Notes under the pieces: generated by a model
What the model was told of the DNA's origin: nothing
What the model saw: only the letters and a program-made list of their open reading frames with translations
Database searches by the model: none
Source: Riemerella anatipestifer
Lineage (GTDB): Bacteria; Bacteroidota; Bacteroidia; Flavobacteriales; Weeksellaceae
DNA: 64,000 nt
Assembly (NCBI RefSeq): GCF_009670965.2
Contig: NZ_CP073239.1
Coordinates: 62,001 to 126,000, forward strand
Direction of reading: 5' to 3'
Part shown: one piece after another, positions 44,370 through 53,198 of the stretch
Layout: every line of letters starts with the position of its first letter
Position numbering within the stretch: position 1 is the stretch's first letter
Translations under genes and position numbers: made by a program

Positions 44370-46604
44370 TTAATTAACCACTGCTATTTTCGCTGTTGCT
44401 TTATCTGTGCCGTCTTCATTAGTCATCAATACAAAATAAATTCCTGAAGCCACACGAGAACCTCTTTGATTTTGTAAATTCCACTCGTAATAACCGTTTC
44501 TAGAAACCGCTTGATGAATTGAATTACCCGCAGCATCTGTAATACGAATATTGGTTTTTTCAGCCAGTCCTTTTATTTTCACACTTCCCTTAAATTGGCT
44601 ATAAACCACAGGGTTAGGATAAACTATTACTTCCCCAAATTTTGAGGTTACATTAGCCACATCTCCCTTATAAACCACTATACCACTGCTAGTTGCAAAA
44701 TAAACCTGCCCTGTTTTATCATTTATTTTTATATCCGTAACCTCGTCCGAAGGAAGTGGAGAATTAGCTTTGGTAAAATGATTGTAAACCTTCTGTCCGT
44801 CGGCACTTAGAAAGAATACACCTCCTCCATTTACAGATACCCATTTGTTGTTACCTGAATCTACCGCTATACTCAAAATTTCTGCATCTTTAAAAAGTTC
44901 TTCCGCTATGCCATTTTGAGTAATAACTATAGGACTTACTTTTACTTTAGTTCCGTACAAATCGCTCAAGGCATTCGGAAGAATTCTAAGTCCTGTTGTA
45001 GAACCTAACCACAGACTATTGTTTTTATCCATCGCCATAGCTGTTACTGATGCGGAAGGCAAACCTTCTTCAACTCTTAAAATTTGTTTCAAATCATCAT
45101 CAAAACGAGTAGGCGTATTATTAAAATAATAAATTAATAGACCTCCCTCTGATACTCTAGGTCCACCTATGAAAAGTCTATCATTAAATGCTAATATACC
45201 TGATGAATTTTGCTTGATATTTGCTGTTTTTATAGTTTCAAACCTAGAGCCATCTTGTGAAATAAAGTACATTCCCACGAAATTTACATCTCCTTCAAAA
45301 AAGGAAAAAGTAGCAAAGAGATTATTATTTTTATCAAAGGCTAGATACTCTGGAACATTATACCACTGAGCACTAGAAGTGTTAAAAACTCTTGAAAACT
45401 TATTATCAATCATTTTATAAACACCTTTAGAACCTCTTTGGGCATAATTGGTAAAATAGATTTCGCTTAGGTTAGAAGGATTAACAGCAACATCTAAAAT
45501 ATTAAAGGCTAATTGTGGGTTATCTAAAAAATATTGTGGATACTCCCAACGTGTTCCGTTGTAGTAATAATATCCTAAATTATTATCATAAATTGCCTGA
45601 TAATAACTCCCCTTTTTACCCGTAGCTACCCATATTTTATCATCAACGAGAGTCATTCTAGAAGCCATATTACTGTACGGTCCGTCAGGTTTTACACTAG
45701 TATAATTTCGATCTAGAATGCCTGAAAAAGCACTTCCTGCAAATAACTTCCCATTATATAGAGTTCCTGTTGTAAGCTGATAAGATGAGAAATCATACGT
45801 ATTTTGTAAACTACCATCAGTAGAAAACTGATAAATTTTATTTACATCACAAACTAAGAAATCATTAGCTTGCCATACCACATCTTTAACATCAGTAAAA
45901 GAATACGGCAAACGCTGAAAAGCCTCTCCTAAATAAACCTCTTTTTTTGTAGCAACTAAATAATTCTGCCCATTAGTATCAGACTGTGATAAATTAAGTG
46001 CATTAAGTTTCTGCCATGTAGAATAAATTGGAAACTCTAGGTCAATTTTATGCGAATATAACCCCTGATTGGTAGCTGCATATACCATATTATCTTTTAC
46101 AAACGCTTCATTAGAAGCAATAAAGTTAGTTCCCTCCTGAAAAAATACGGTTTCTCCAAACTCTTTCTTATCCAAATTAAAGATAGAAACCCCATAACCT
46201 GCCGAAATTATCGCTAGATTATCTTTTATAAAAATATGATTGACTTTTTTTGAACCTTGATAACTTCTTGCTATAGGAATATCTACGATTAAAGTTACCC
46301 CATTAGGTGTAACAATATCTAAAGCTCCTGTTTCGTAGCCTATCAATCCTATTTTAGTATCAGGATTATAGTCAAACGCCGTAATACCAACCTCATGAAG
46401 CCCATTAGCTTTTGACAATTTTCTAATCTCTCCAGAAGCTACAGTATAGTAAAATAAACCACTCTTAGTAACTGCAATAAGTTCTTTATCATCTTGCTTT
46501 ATCTTGATAATATGATTGTAAGAAAACAAATCTTGCCATTTGCCTTCTTGAGCAAAAAACAAAAAACTTATACTGAAAATTAAAATTTGAAATATTTTTT
46601 TCAT
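44370..46604 (-). CDS. porZ: PorZ-like type IX secretion system protein
   Basis: 744 residues. Signal peptide FFA followed by Gln-Glu. Two seven-bladed propeller halves with two-component-regulator-propeller repeats (AVTKSGLFYYT, WLGSTTGLRILPN, YFATSSGIVVY), then a type A C-terminal sorting domain with VIVYPNPV and the ending GIYFVLMTNEDG...KIAVVN. In Porphyromonas gingivalis PorZ belongs to the surface attachment complex that delivers A-LPS to type IX cargo. It starts 1 base after the upstream nucleotidase gene and precedes recO, so it is in an operon. No porUV or porQ lies in the window. Confidence 0.85.
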   Translation of the reverse strand: MKKIFQILIFSISFLFFAQEGKWQDLFSYNHIIKIKQDDKELIAVTKSGLFYYTVASGEIRKLSKANGLHEVGITAFDYNPDTKIGLIGYETGALDIVTPNGVTLIVDIPIARSYQGSKKVNHIFIKDNLAIISAGYGVSIFNLDKKEFGETVFFQEGTNFIASNEAFVKDNMVYAATNQGLYSHKIDLEFPIYSTWQKLNALNLSQSDTNGQNYLVATKKEVYLGEAFQRLPYSFTDVKDVVWQANDFLVCDVNKIYQFSTDGSLQNTYDFSSYQLTTGTLYNGKLFAGSAFSGILDRNYTSVKPDGPYSNMASRMTLVDDKIWVATGKKGSYYQAIYDNNLGYYYYNGTRWEYPQYFLDNPQLAFNILDVAVNPSNLSEIYFTNYAQRGSKGVYKMIDNKFSRVFNTSSAQWYNVPEYLAFDKNNNLFATFSFFEGDVNFVGMYFISQDGSRFETIKTANIKQNSSGILAFNDRLFIGGPRVSEGGLLIYYFNNTPTRFDDDLKQILRVEEGLPSASVTAMAMDKNNSLWLGSTTGLRILPNALSDLYGTKVKVSPIVITQNGIAEELFKDAEILSIAVDSGNNKWVSVNGGGVFFLSADGQKVYNHFTKANSPLPSDEVTDIKINDKTGQVYFATSSGIVVYKGDVANVTSKFGEVIVYPNPVVYSQFKGSVKIKGLAEKTNIRITDAAGNSIHQAVSRNGYYEWNLQNQRGSRVASGIYFVLMTNEDGTDKATAKIAVVN

Positions 46605-46605
46605 C

Positions 46606-47553
46606 TTAGACCATTATCTTATCATCTATCACTTGGTTGTTCCAAGCTATATTTTTAATTTTCTTTTGGCTATCAAAATAGAAGTCTATTCTTCCTAACA
46701 ATAGACCAGCCCAACCCACTTGATTTACCAAAACTTCAGTTCCCTTTCTATTGATAAAAGACTGTGGTTCTGGTAAAAAAGTATGTGTATGACCTCCTAA
46801 AATTAAATCTATATTATCCGTTTTTTGAGCCAACTCTACATCACATATTTTATTGGTATGCTCTCCTTTGTAAGAATAACCAATATGAGATAGGCAAATT
46901 ACCAAATCACATTTCTTTTCATTTCTAAGCATATCGGCGTATTGCTGAGCTATTTCCACAGGATGATGCCAAACAGTTTCTTTATATTGTTTTTTACCTA
47001 CAAGCCCTTCTAACTCTATGCCTACTCCAAAAACCCCAATTCTGATTCCGTCTTTATTAAAAATTTTATACGGTTGCGTTTTTCCGTCTAGTATGGTGTT
47101 TTTAAAATCATAGTTAGAGCATATAAACGGAAATTTAGCGTTAGGTAAAGCCTTTAAAAACCCTTCTAAACCATTATCAAAATCATGGTTACCCATTGTA
47201 GCGGCATCATACCCCATCATAGACATCAGTTTAAACTCTAACTCTCCACCAAACATATTAAAGTAAGGCGTCCCTTGAAAAATATCACCACTATCAAATA
47301 GCAATACATTTCGCTCCTGTTGTCTAATTTCTTTTACCAAATGAGCTCGCCTTGCAAAACCTCCCTGATTAGGATTTCTGGTATAATTAGCATCAAAAGG
47401 TTCTATTCTACTATGTTGGTCGTTAGTATGAAGAATTGTTATTTTTTTGTCTGAACTATTAAGTAGTGTGGTATTAGCCAAGAAAGTATTAGGTACTAAT
47501 GATAATGCTAAAGTCCCACCTCCTATTGTTTTTATAAAATCTTTACGGTTCAT
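46606..47553 (-). CDS. Exported metallophosphatase, 5'-nucleotidase N-terminal domain
   Basis: 315 residues. The N-terminus NRKDFIKTIGGGTLALSL has a Tat-like R-K signal. The dinuclear metallophosphoesterase motifs are HTNDQHS, GDIFQG, GNHDFDNG and GGHTHTF, the catalytic domain of UshA-type 5'-nucleotidases. The usual C-terminal nucleotide-binding domain is missing but is encoded by the adjacent upstream gene at 47561-48313. Together they would hydrolyse nucleotides or UDP-sugars outside the inner membrane. Confidence 0.88.
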   Translation of the reverse strand: MNRKDFIKTIGGGTLALSLVPNTFLANTTLLNSSDKKITILHTNDQHSRIEPFDANYTRNPNQGGFARRAHLVKEIRQQERNVLLFDSGDIFQGTPYFNMFGGELEFKLMSMMGYDAATMGNHDFDNGLEGFLKALPNAKFPFICSNYDFKNTILDGKTQPYKIFNKDGIRIGVFGVGIELEGLVGKKQYKETVWHHPVEIAQQYADMLRNEKKCDLVICLSHIGYSYKGEHTNKICDVELAQKTDNIDLILGGHTHTFLPEPQSFINRKGTEVLVNQVGWAGLLLGRIDFYFDSQKKIKNIAWNNQVIDDKIMV

Positions 47554-47560
47554 AGTTTTT

Positions 47561-48313
47561 TTAATTATTAAAAATTAATCTTACATCATTTGGAGCATTC
47601 ACTTCGGGATTCTGTTTAAATTTTTCAATGAATAAATCTCTAAGCTTAATACCTGTTGAAATCATTTCTCCTTTACTGAAAAACCACATATTATCTCCTC
47701 CTAACGCCAAATAATCTGATGTAGCGATATAATAATCTTTCTCTAAATCCAACTCCTTACCGTTTACAAGACCTTTGATAACTTTCTTATTATTGGTTTC
47801 TAAAAACAAATGTGATACAGGGTTGTTCTTTTGAGTTTCAGCATAATAATCAAACATACCTAGTAAATCTTTTCCTTGCATTTTAACAATTACAACCTCG
47901 TTTTCAAAAGGCATTACCTCAAAAATATGTTTTAGTAAAATATCGCCCTTGCCTATGGTAGACCTAATACCTCCTATATTGATAACTGCCGCATCTACAT
48001 TTTGTTTCAAATTTTGCTTTGCCCAAACATCGGCTCCTTCATAAGTGTAATCTGCCAACAATCCACCTAAATTACTATTATCTCCTGTTTTTGTAAGCTC
48101 CACGGGTGTGTAAGATATTTTAGTATTCATCTGCCGTTCCATTTCCTTTTTGTAAGGTTGGATTAGCTTATCCATCTCTCCATCAAAAGGAATAGATGAG
48201 GCTATACTGATATTTTCGTAGGGTTTAACCTCCGAAACAGACATTGCTGTTTTACAACTTGTTAACCACAATAAAGGGATTAAAACTAAGTGTGAGTATT
48301 TTATTTTTTTCAT
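47561..48313 (-). CDS. Lipoprotein, 5'-nucleotidase C-terminal domain
   Basis: 250 residues. Lipobox WLTSC (C20). The mature part has INIGGIRSTIGKGDIL and DYLALGGDNMWFF, characteristic of the 5'-nucleotidase C-terminal substrate-binding domain. It lacks the catalytic metal site, which is in the next gene 7 bases downstream. The C-terminal domain gene comes first in the operon, the reverse of the fused order. A candidate -7 element lies 31 bases upstream. Confidence 0.85.
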   Translation of the reverse strand: MKKIKYSHLVLIPLLWLTSCKTAMSVSEVKPYENISIASSIPFDGEMDKLIQPYKKEMERQMNTKISYTPVELTKTGDNSNLGGLLADYTYEGADVWAKQNLKQNVDAAVINIGGIRSTIGKGDILLKHIFEVMPFENEVVIVKMQGKDLLGMFDYYAETQKNNPVSHLFLETNNKKVIKGLVNGKELDLEKDYYIATSDYLALGGDNMWFFSKGEMISTGIKLRDLFIEKFKQNPEVNAPNDVRLIFNN

Positions 48314-48344
48314 TAAATAGAACTTTTTAATCTAAAGTGAACTG

Positions 48345-48352
48345 CAAATATA
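48345..48352 (-). promoter_or_regulatory. Candidate -7 element for the nucleotidase-porZ-recO operon
   Basis: Minus strand TATATTTG, 31 nt before the ATG at 48313. TTG trinucleotides upstream are closer than the standard 19 nt. Confidence 0.45.
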
Positions 48353-48402
48353 AAAAAAGCACAAGCAAGTTTTCTAGAATTGTAATAGAAACTTGTATGT
48401 AG

Positions 48403-50028
48403 CTAATAGTCATTCTTTAAAATAGCATCAATACAATACTCAGACAGCGCTGTTATTGTAACATAAGGATTTACACCCAAACTCCCTGGTATTAGAGAGC
48501 CATCTGTAACATATAAATTGTTATACCCATGTACTCTACCGTGTAAATCCGTTGCTTTACCCAACACACAGCCTCCCAACGGATGATAACATATTGTTTC
48601 ATCTACACCATTCTTTGGCAACAATACTGTATTATTAACATATTTATTATTAAACCAGCCTGTAGAACCGTTTTGATTCATTTTAGACAAAAAATATTCT
48701 GCATTTTTTCTCATGTGAGTATTATGAGTAGCACCCCAATCCAAAGCTATTTTTTGTTTGTCCAAATCATAAGTTATAGAACCAAACTCATTGACTTTAC
48801 TTACTACTAAATACAACGCCGTATAAGTACCAAATACAGGCATTGGTGCTATTTCTGCAAAAAAAGGATAATTGACATCATTAAAATTATCCAATCCTCT
48901 CACAGGCATTGTTGACTGATGATTTCCTCTAGAGTGATGACCTAAAACAAAAGCCGTATACCTACTCGCCATCGTATTACCATTATTCCCCCAATATTTA
49001 CCAACCTCATCGTTGATATTTGGAAGTTTATTAAGCACTTTAGATTTCAATAGTAGCTCTGTAGTTCCTAGACTTCCTGCACCAAGATACAATTTATCAC
49101 AAGTAAACTTTTTTACACCAACCTCTCTATTAAGCGTATCTATTTGTTTTACTACTAGAGCGTATTCACCACTTGGTAGAGCCTCTATATAATCTACTTT
49201 ATGCTGTGGTATAATAGTAACATTACCCGTATCTAAAGCCCTTTTAAGATAGGTTTTTGTAAGATCTCTTTTGCCATAATTGTTACCATAAATAACTTCA
49301 ACATTAGTAGCTGACCTTGGTACTTTACCTGCTATTTCGTCCCTCATATAATCAAAATCGTACAAATTAGGAACAATTACATGTGTAAAGCCTGAGTTAA
49401 TACCTTCCTCTATCCCCATTCTAGAGAAAGTATACCATTCTGAATTATAAACATCATCTGGAACTAAATTTCTCCCCAATGAATGGTTAGCCAAAGGAAA
49501 ATAAGTATCATAAAGCTCATCTACTGGTAATGAAACGCCTACTTTATCGTAGACTTCTTTCAGATATTCTTTTTTGGGTGTAACCGTCATTCCCCCATTA
49601 ACTAACGAACCTCCGCCAACGCCCTTTCCTAAATAAATTTTAATATTAGCAAAATCTTTCCTTTCTAAAATTCCCGTGAACTTATCAAAACTATTCATAT
49701 TTCCAAGTCCAATAGGTGCTTGAGTAGATTTATTCATCCAAGTAGATTCTTTACCTGGAGAAGTCATTTTATAAAATTTAAAATGTGGATTTTTAAGTTT
49801 ATAGCCCTCCCAGTCTAGCCCCATTTCAATCATCAAAACTTGATGCCCTGCCTTAGCTAATCTCTCTGCTACAACTGCATTACCATAGCCTGTACCTACG
49901 AGTATATTTGTAAAATGTCCTCCATTCATATAGGTAGGTAACAATAGTTGTTTACCTATCATAGACCTCCCTATAAGCAACCCAAAAGAGGTTAACCCTA
50001 GCTTTGTTAAAAATTCTTTTCTATTCAT
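48403..50028 (-). CDS. Exported GMC flavoenzyme, class I cholesterol oxidase homologue
   Basis: 541 residues, the size of secreted cholesterol oxidases. N-terminus NRKEFLTKLGLTSFGLLIG is a Tat-like (R-K) signal. The FAD-binding GTGYG (45-49), EMG at 68-70, GVGGGSLVNGG (136-146), AEIAPMP with E392, YHPLGGCVLGKATD with H482, and DGSLIPG...GVNPYVTITAL with N520 match the Streptomyces/Brevibacterium non-covalent class, including the catalytic Glu/His/Asn triad (E361, H447, N485 in Streptomyces). It would oxidise a 3-beta-hydroxysterol to the 4-en-3-one with release of H2O2. Isolated gene; substrate is inferred by motif. Confidence 0.8.
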   Translation of the reverse strand: MNRKEFLTKLGLTSFGLLIGRSMIGKQLLLPTYMNGGHFTNILVGTGYGNAVVAERLAKAGHQVLMIEMGLDWEGYKLKNPHFKFYKMTSPGKESTWMNKSTQAPIGLGNMNSFDKFTGILERKDFANIKIYLGKGVGGGSLVNGGMTVTPKKEYLKEVYDKVGVSLPVDELYDTYFPLANHSLGRNLVPDDVYNSEWYTFSRMGIEEGINSGFTHVIVPNLYDFDYMRDEIAGKVPRSATNVEVIYGNNYGKRDLTKTYLKRALDTGNVTIIPQHKVDYIEALPSGEYALVVKQIDTLNREVGVKKFTCDKLYLGAGSLGTTELLLKSKVLNKLPNINDEVGKYWGNNGNTMASRYTAFVLGHHSRGNHQSTMPVRGLDNFNDVNYPFFAEIAPMPVFGTYTALYLVVSKVNEFGSITYDLDKQKIALDWGATHNTHMRKNAEYFLSKMNQNGSTGWFNNKYVNNTVLLPKNGVDETICYHPLGGCVLGKATDLHGRVHGYNNLYVTDGSLIPGSLGVNPYVTITALSEYCIDAILKNDY

Positions 50029-50152
50029 TAACTTTACTTTGCTTATGTAAATAAATGTAATTATATAGAACTAATATCCACCATTATTATCAACAGATTA
50101 GATATTTATTTCCCACTCTCAGTAAAGTAATACATTTTAACTATTAAACTTA

Positions 50153-50653
50153 TTATCCATAACAACCGAAATTAACACTTATCATTCTTCCATTTTTTGA
50201 CTCACCTATAGTAACCGCTGTTTTATCTTTCAGCAAAGACTCTTTGTATTTAAGTATATCTAATGGTACTAACTTCTCACAGTCATTTGAGATAACCAAA
50301 GTATGAGCATCAATGATATAAGTTCTTATTTTAGAGCTTTTGTTAACAATAAACTTTTCATCTATATTTCTATACTTTATTTCTACAAAATCAAGGTCAA
50401 TATAGATAATTCCATTTTTCTCATATATATTTTTTGCATAAGCATTTATATCTTCAGAGTCTTCTCCTAAAGAAATTTTTTCAGGCTCAATATATTCATT
50501 AGACTTAGGTGAAGAGCTATGGTAGCTATTTAAAGTTTTTTGTTTTTTAGTCTCCACTGTTTTTTGAAATTTACTATCACAAGACTGTAATATAAAAATC
50601 GTTAATATTAAAGGCTTAACTAAATTTTTGAATTTAATATTAAAATAATACAT
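50153..50653 (-). CDS. Hypothetical lipoprotein
   Basis: 166 residues. Hydrophobic signal with lipobox FILQSC (C25) preceded by a basic N-terminus, then a Ser/Lys-rich linker (about 26-60) and a compact domain. No recognised family. Two cysteines late in the chain (C126, C164) could pair. It stands alone between the cholesterol-oxidase-like gene (124 bases downstream) and the dNK terminator. Function unknown. Confidence 0.55.
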   Translation of the reverse strand: MYYFNIKFKNLVKPLILTIFILQSCDSKFQKTVETKKQKTLNSYHSSSPKSNEYIEPEKISLGEDSEDINAYAKNIYEKNGIIYIDLDFVEIKYRNIDEKFIVNKSSKIRTYIIDAHTLVISNDCEKLVPLDILKYKESLLKDKTAVTIGESKNGRMISVNFGCYG

Positions 50654-50686
50654 AATAATAGTTTACAAGAGTATAACTTTCTATCA

Positions 50687-50722
50687 AAAAAAGCACCAAA
50701 GAGATTCCCTTTAGTGCTTTTT
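50687..50722 (-). terminator. Terminator after the deoxynucleoside kinase gene
   Basis: AAAAAGCAC (with A/C mismatch) AAAG ... CTTT ... GTGCTTTTT stem read on the minus strand with a T-run, directly behind the dNK stop. Confidence 0.7.
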
Positions 50723-50725
50723 AAT

Positions 50726-51340
50726 TTAGAATAAACCATTGAGCTGACCATCTATCCTTTCTAATATAGAACCAAAATCTTCTGGTCTTTCTACGAAGTC
50801 TAAATCATCAACCTTTATGATTAAAAGTTTACCTTCTTTATAATTTTGTATCCAACTTTCATATTTATTATTAAGCTTGGAAAGGTAGTCTATACTTATT
50901 TCTGCTTCGTAATCCCTACCTCTTTTGGCAATTTGTCCCACCAATTTGGGTACAGAGGCTCTTAGATAAATCAGTAAATCTGGGGCGGAAACAAAAGTTT
51001 TCATCAACTCAAAAAGCGAAGTATAATTTTTATAATCTCTATCGCTTAAGAGTTGCATTTCGTTTAGATTTTCTGCAAAAATATGAGCATCTTCGTAGAT
51101 GGTTCTATCTTGAATAATGTTTTTACCACTCTCTCTAATCTCTTTAACCTGACGAAATCTACTCCCTAGAAAATATATTTGTAAGGCAAAAGACCACTTA
51201 AACATATCGTGATAAAAATCGTCTAAATAAGGGTTATCATCTACATCTTCAAACTGAGCCTCCCAGCCGTAATGTTTTGCTAACATCTTGGTAAGTGTGG
51301 TTTTACCTGCACCTATATTTCCTGTTACTGCTATATGCAT
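50726..51340 (-). CDS. Deoxynucleoside kinase (dNK/dCK/dGK family)
   Basis: 204 residues. P-loop GNIGAGKT (7-14), the DRT motif IIQDRTIYEDAHIF and the LID-region arginines (LVGQIAKRGRDYEAEI) define the deoxynucleoside kinase fold. It phosphorylates deoxyadenosine or deoxyguanosine in nucleotide salvage. Which base is preferred cannot be told. Last gene of the holA operon, with a terminator directly after it. Confidence 0.9.
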   Translation of the reverse strand: MHIAVTGNIGAGKTTLTKMLAKHYGWEAQFEDVDDNPYLDDFYHDMFKWSFALQIYFLGSRFRQVKEIRESGKNIIQDRTIYEDAHIFAENLNEMQLLSDRDYKNYTSLFELMKTFVSAPDLLIYLRASVPKLVGQIAKRGRDYEAEISIDYLSKLNNKYESWIQNYKEGKLLIIKVDDLDFVERPEDFGSILERIDGQLNGLF

Positions 51341-51369
51341 GGGTTTATTTTTTGAAAAAAATTATTGAT

Positions 51370-52137
51370 TTAAAAAAGTTCGTAAAGATAAAGTTTGTCC
51401 CCTATCAAAGCCAAATATCCATTGTTATTTTTTTCCACAATTTGAGCTTTAGGTTCAGAAAAAACAGTTTTTAATTTATCTTCTTTCAACTCAATTACAG
51501 AAGTATTGGTAATCACAAAAATAGAGTTTCCTTCTCTCCTTAATTTTCTAGCAAATGGCACTTCTATTTTTTGAACCTTTTTTGAGGTTAAGGACATTTT
51601 TATTAAATAGTCATTTTGCAAATAATATAAGAAGCCATTATCTACGATGAAATCTTTAATATCGTTAAAATCTATATCTAAAACAAAAGAGTTAAGTAAT
51701 CTATTTTCTCTGAAATGATACTGCAACAAGGTTTTAGACATAGGATTGAGCAGCCACATCAATTGTAGATTTTCCATATACAAATGGCTAATATAACTAG
51801 CACTCTGGCTAGGGCTAGGCTTAAGACTTTGAATTTCGTTAAGGTTTTGGTCTAGCATTTTTATTTCTTGCTGATTTTCTGAAAACAAAACGATATTAAG
51901 AGGATTTTGCACCGATTGAACCTTAAACGGAAATACCATCATCATTCGTCCTTGCTTTTGTCCTTGTATGTTATATTTGGTAAAGCTAAAATCGTTATTC
52001 TGATATAGGTAGATATTTTCATAATCATCTATAAAAATATCTTGCACAGATTTTAATACCTTCTCATCTATAGGTACAATAACCTGTGCAGAAAGGTTTG
52101 CTACCCAAAAACTTATAACGAAGACAAGGGTTCGCAC
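51370..52137 (-). CDS. Hypothetical exported protein in the holA operon
   Basis: 255 residues from a GTG start. Signal peptide ending LSA before Gln. The body has regular beta-strands separated by short turns (DYENIYLYQNN, QDYLIKMSLTSKK, NGYLALIGDKLYLY), suggesting a small beta-propeller, but no catalytic motif is seen. It lies 9 bases after the glutaminyl cyclase gene and 29 before the deoxynucleoside kinase. Function unknown. Confidence 0.55.
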   Translation of the reverse strand: MRTLVFVISFWVANLSAQVIVPIDEKVLKSVQDIFIDDYENIYLYQNNDFSFTKYNIQGQKQGRMMMVFPFKVQSVQNPLNIVLFSENQQEIKMLDQNLNEIQSLKPSPSQSASYISHLYMENLQLMWLLNPMSKTLLQYHFRENRLLNSFVLDIDFNDIKDFIVDNGFLYYLQNDYLIKMSLTSKKVQKIEVPFARKLRREGNSIFVITNTSVIELKEDKLKTVFSEPKAQIVEKNNNGYLALIGDKLYLYELF

Positions 52138-52146
52138 TTCACTAAA

Positions 52147-53169
52147 TTATTTAATCTTAACCTCGTAGATTTTATCCCAATTTTTTCCTGTAACTAGCAT
52201 ATTTTCACCTTTGAAGGCAATTCCATTTAAGACATCATCTTCTCCCGTGGTGTGCTTTTTAGATATCTCTGAAAAATCAAATTTCCCCACAACCTCTCCT
52301 GTATTCGGATTGATTTTCAGTATATAAGGCTGTTGCCACACATTAGCGTAAATAAACCCTTGATGATATTCTAGCTCATTAAGTCGGTCATAAGCTTGGG
52401 TGTTTCCTGCTACAGCAATCTGCTTAACAATTTCAGACGGGTTATTAGGATTTAAAAAATAAAGATTTTTTGTTCCATCTGATAAAATAAGGTTTTTACC
52501 ATCATAGGTAAGTCCCCACCCCTCGCCTATTGCACCCGGATAAGGGAATTCTGATAAAAGTTTTAAACTAGCCTTATCATAAATAAACCCTTTCTTGTTT
52601 TGCCAAGTAAGTTGATAAACTTTATCGCCCACAATAGTAGAACCTTCCGAGAAAATTTCATTAGACTGTGGTGTTACCGCCAAAGGTGTTACACTTCCTA
52701 AATTATATTTTAAGATTCTAGAGCTGCCATTTTGCCCATCACTTTCGTAAATGGTATTCCCTTCTAACTGAAACCCTTGCACAAAGTTTTCGGTACTATG
52801 TGGATATTCGTTTACGATAGTATAACTTAAATTTTGTTCTGGATTTTTAGCAAAAACATAGATAGTTGCATCTTGAGTTAATGTTTCGCCACTTTTAGTT
52901 TTAATAACAAAAGACACCTCGTTATCGCCTAAACTAAATACTTCAGGAGTAATCTTAAGGTCTGATATTTCTTTATCTCCAAAACTAATACTTATCGTCT
53001 CAGCATTTTTAGTAACCTCTTCTGGAAGTTTAATAACATCACCAAAATGATAGCCTTTTTCTTCCATAGAAAGATTATACTCATTAAGTGTATTTAATAT
53101 CTCTTTATCTTTATTACAAGAGGCTAAAAGCATTAAGCCTAAACAAGCCACAATAATATTTTTTTTCAT
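52147..53169 (-). CDS. Lipoprotein glutaminyl-peptide cyclotransferase (propeller type)
   Basis: 340 residues. Lipobox LLASC (C18). Residues 1-110 include a short Ig-like part; the rest is a five-bladed beta-propeller with SYTIVNEYPHSTENFVQGFQLEGNTIYESDG and LNELEYHQGFIYANVWQQPYI, matching the bacterial/plant glutaminyl cyclase family. It converts N-terminal Gln of exported proteins to pyroglutamate in the periplasm. Several proteins in this window are exported with Gln at the mature N-terminus, so it has obvious substrates. Second gene of the holA operon. Confidence 0.88.
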   Translation of the reverse strand: MKKNIIVACLGLMLLASCNKDKEILNTLNEYNLSMEEKGYHFGDVIKLPEEVTKNAETISISFGDKEISDLKITPEVFSLGDNEVSFVIKTKSGETLTQDATIYVFAKNPEQNLSYTIVNEYPHSTENFVQGFQLEGNTIYESDGQNGSSRILKYNLGSVTPLAVTPQSNEIFSEGSTIVGDKVYQLTWQNKKGFIYDKASLKLLSEFPYPGAIGEGWGLTYDGKNLILSDGTKNLYFLNPNNPSEIVKQIAVAGNTQAYDRLNELEYHQGFIYANVWQQPYILKINPNTGEVVGKFDFSEISKKHTTGEDDVLNGIAFKGENMLVTGKNWDKIYEVKIK

Positions 53170-53198
53170 AATTAGAATCTTTATTTTCCAGTTTTTAA

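Noticed and set aside
46606..48313. Split 5'-nucleotidase as a single frameshifted gene
   Set aside because: The C-terminal-domain gene is upstream and has its own lipoprotein signal, so the order is wrong for a broken fused gene.
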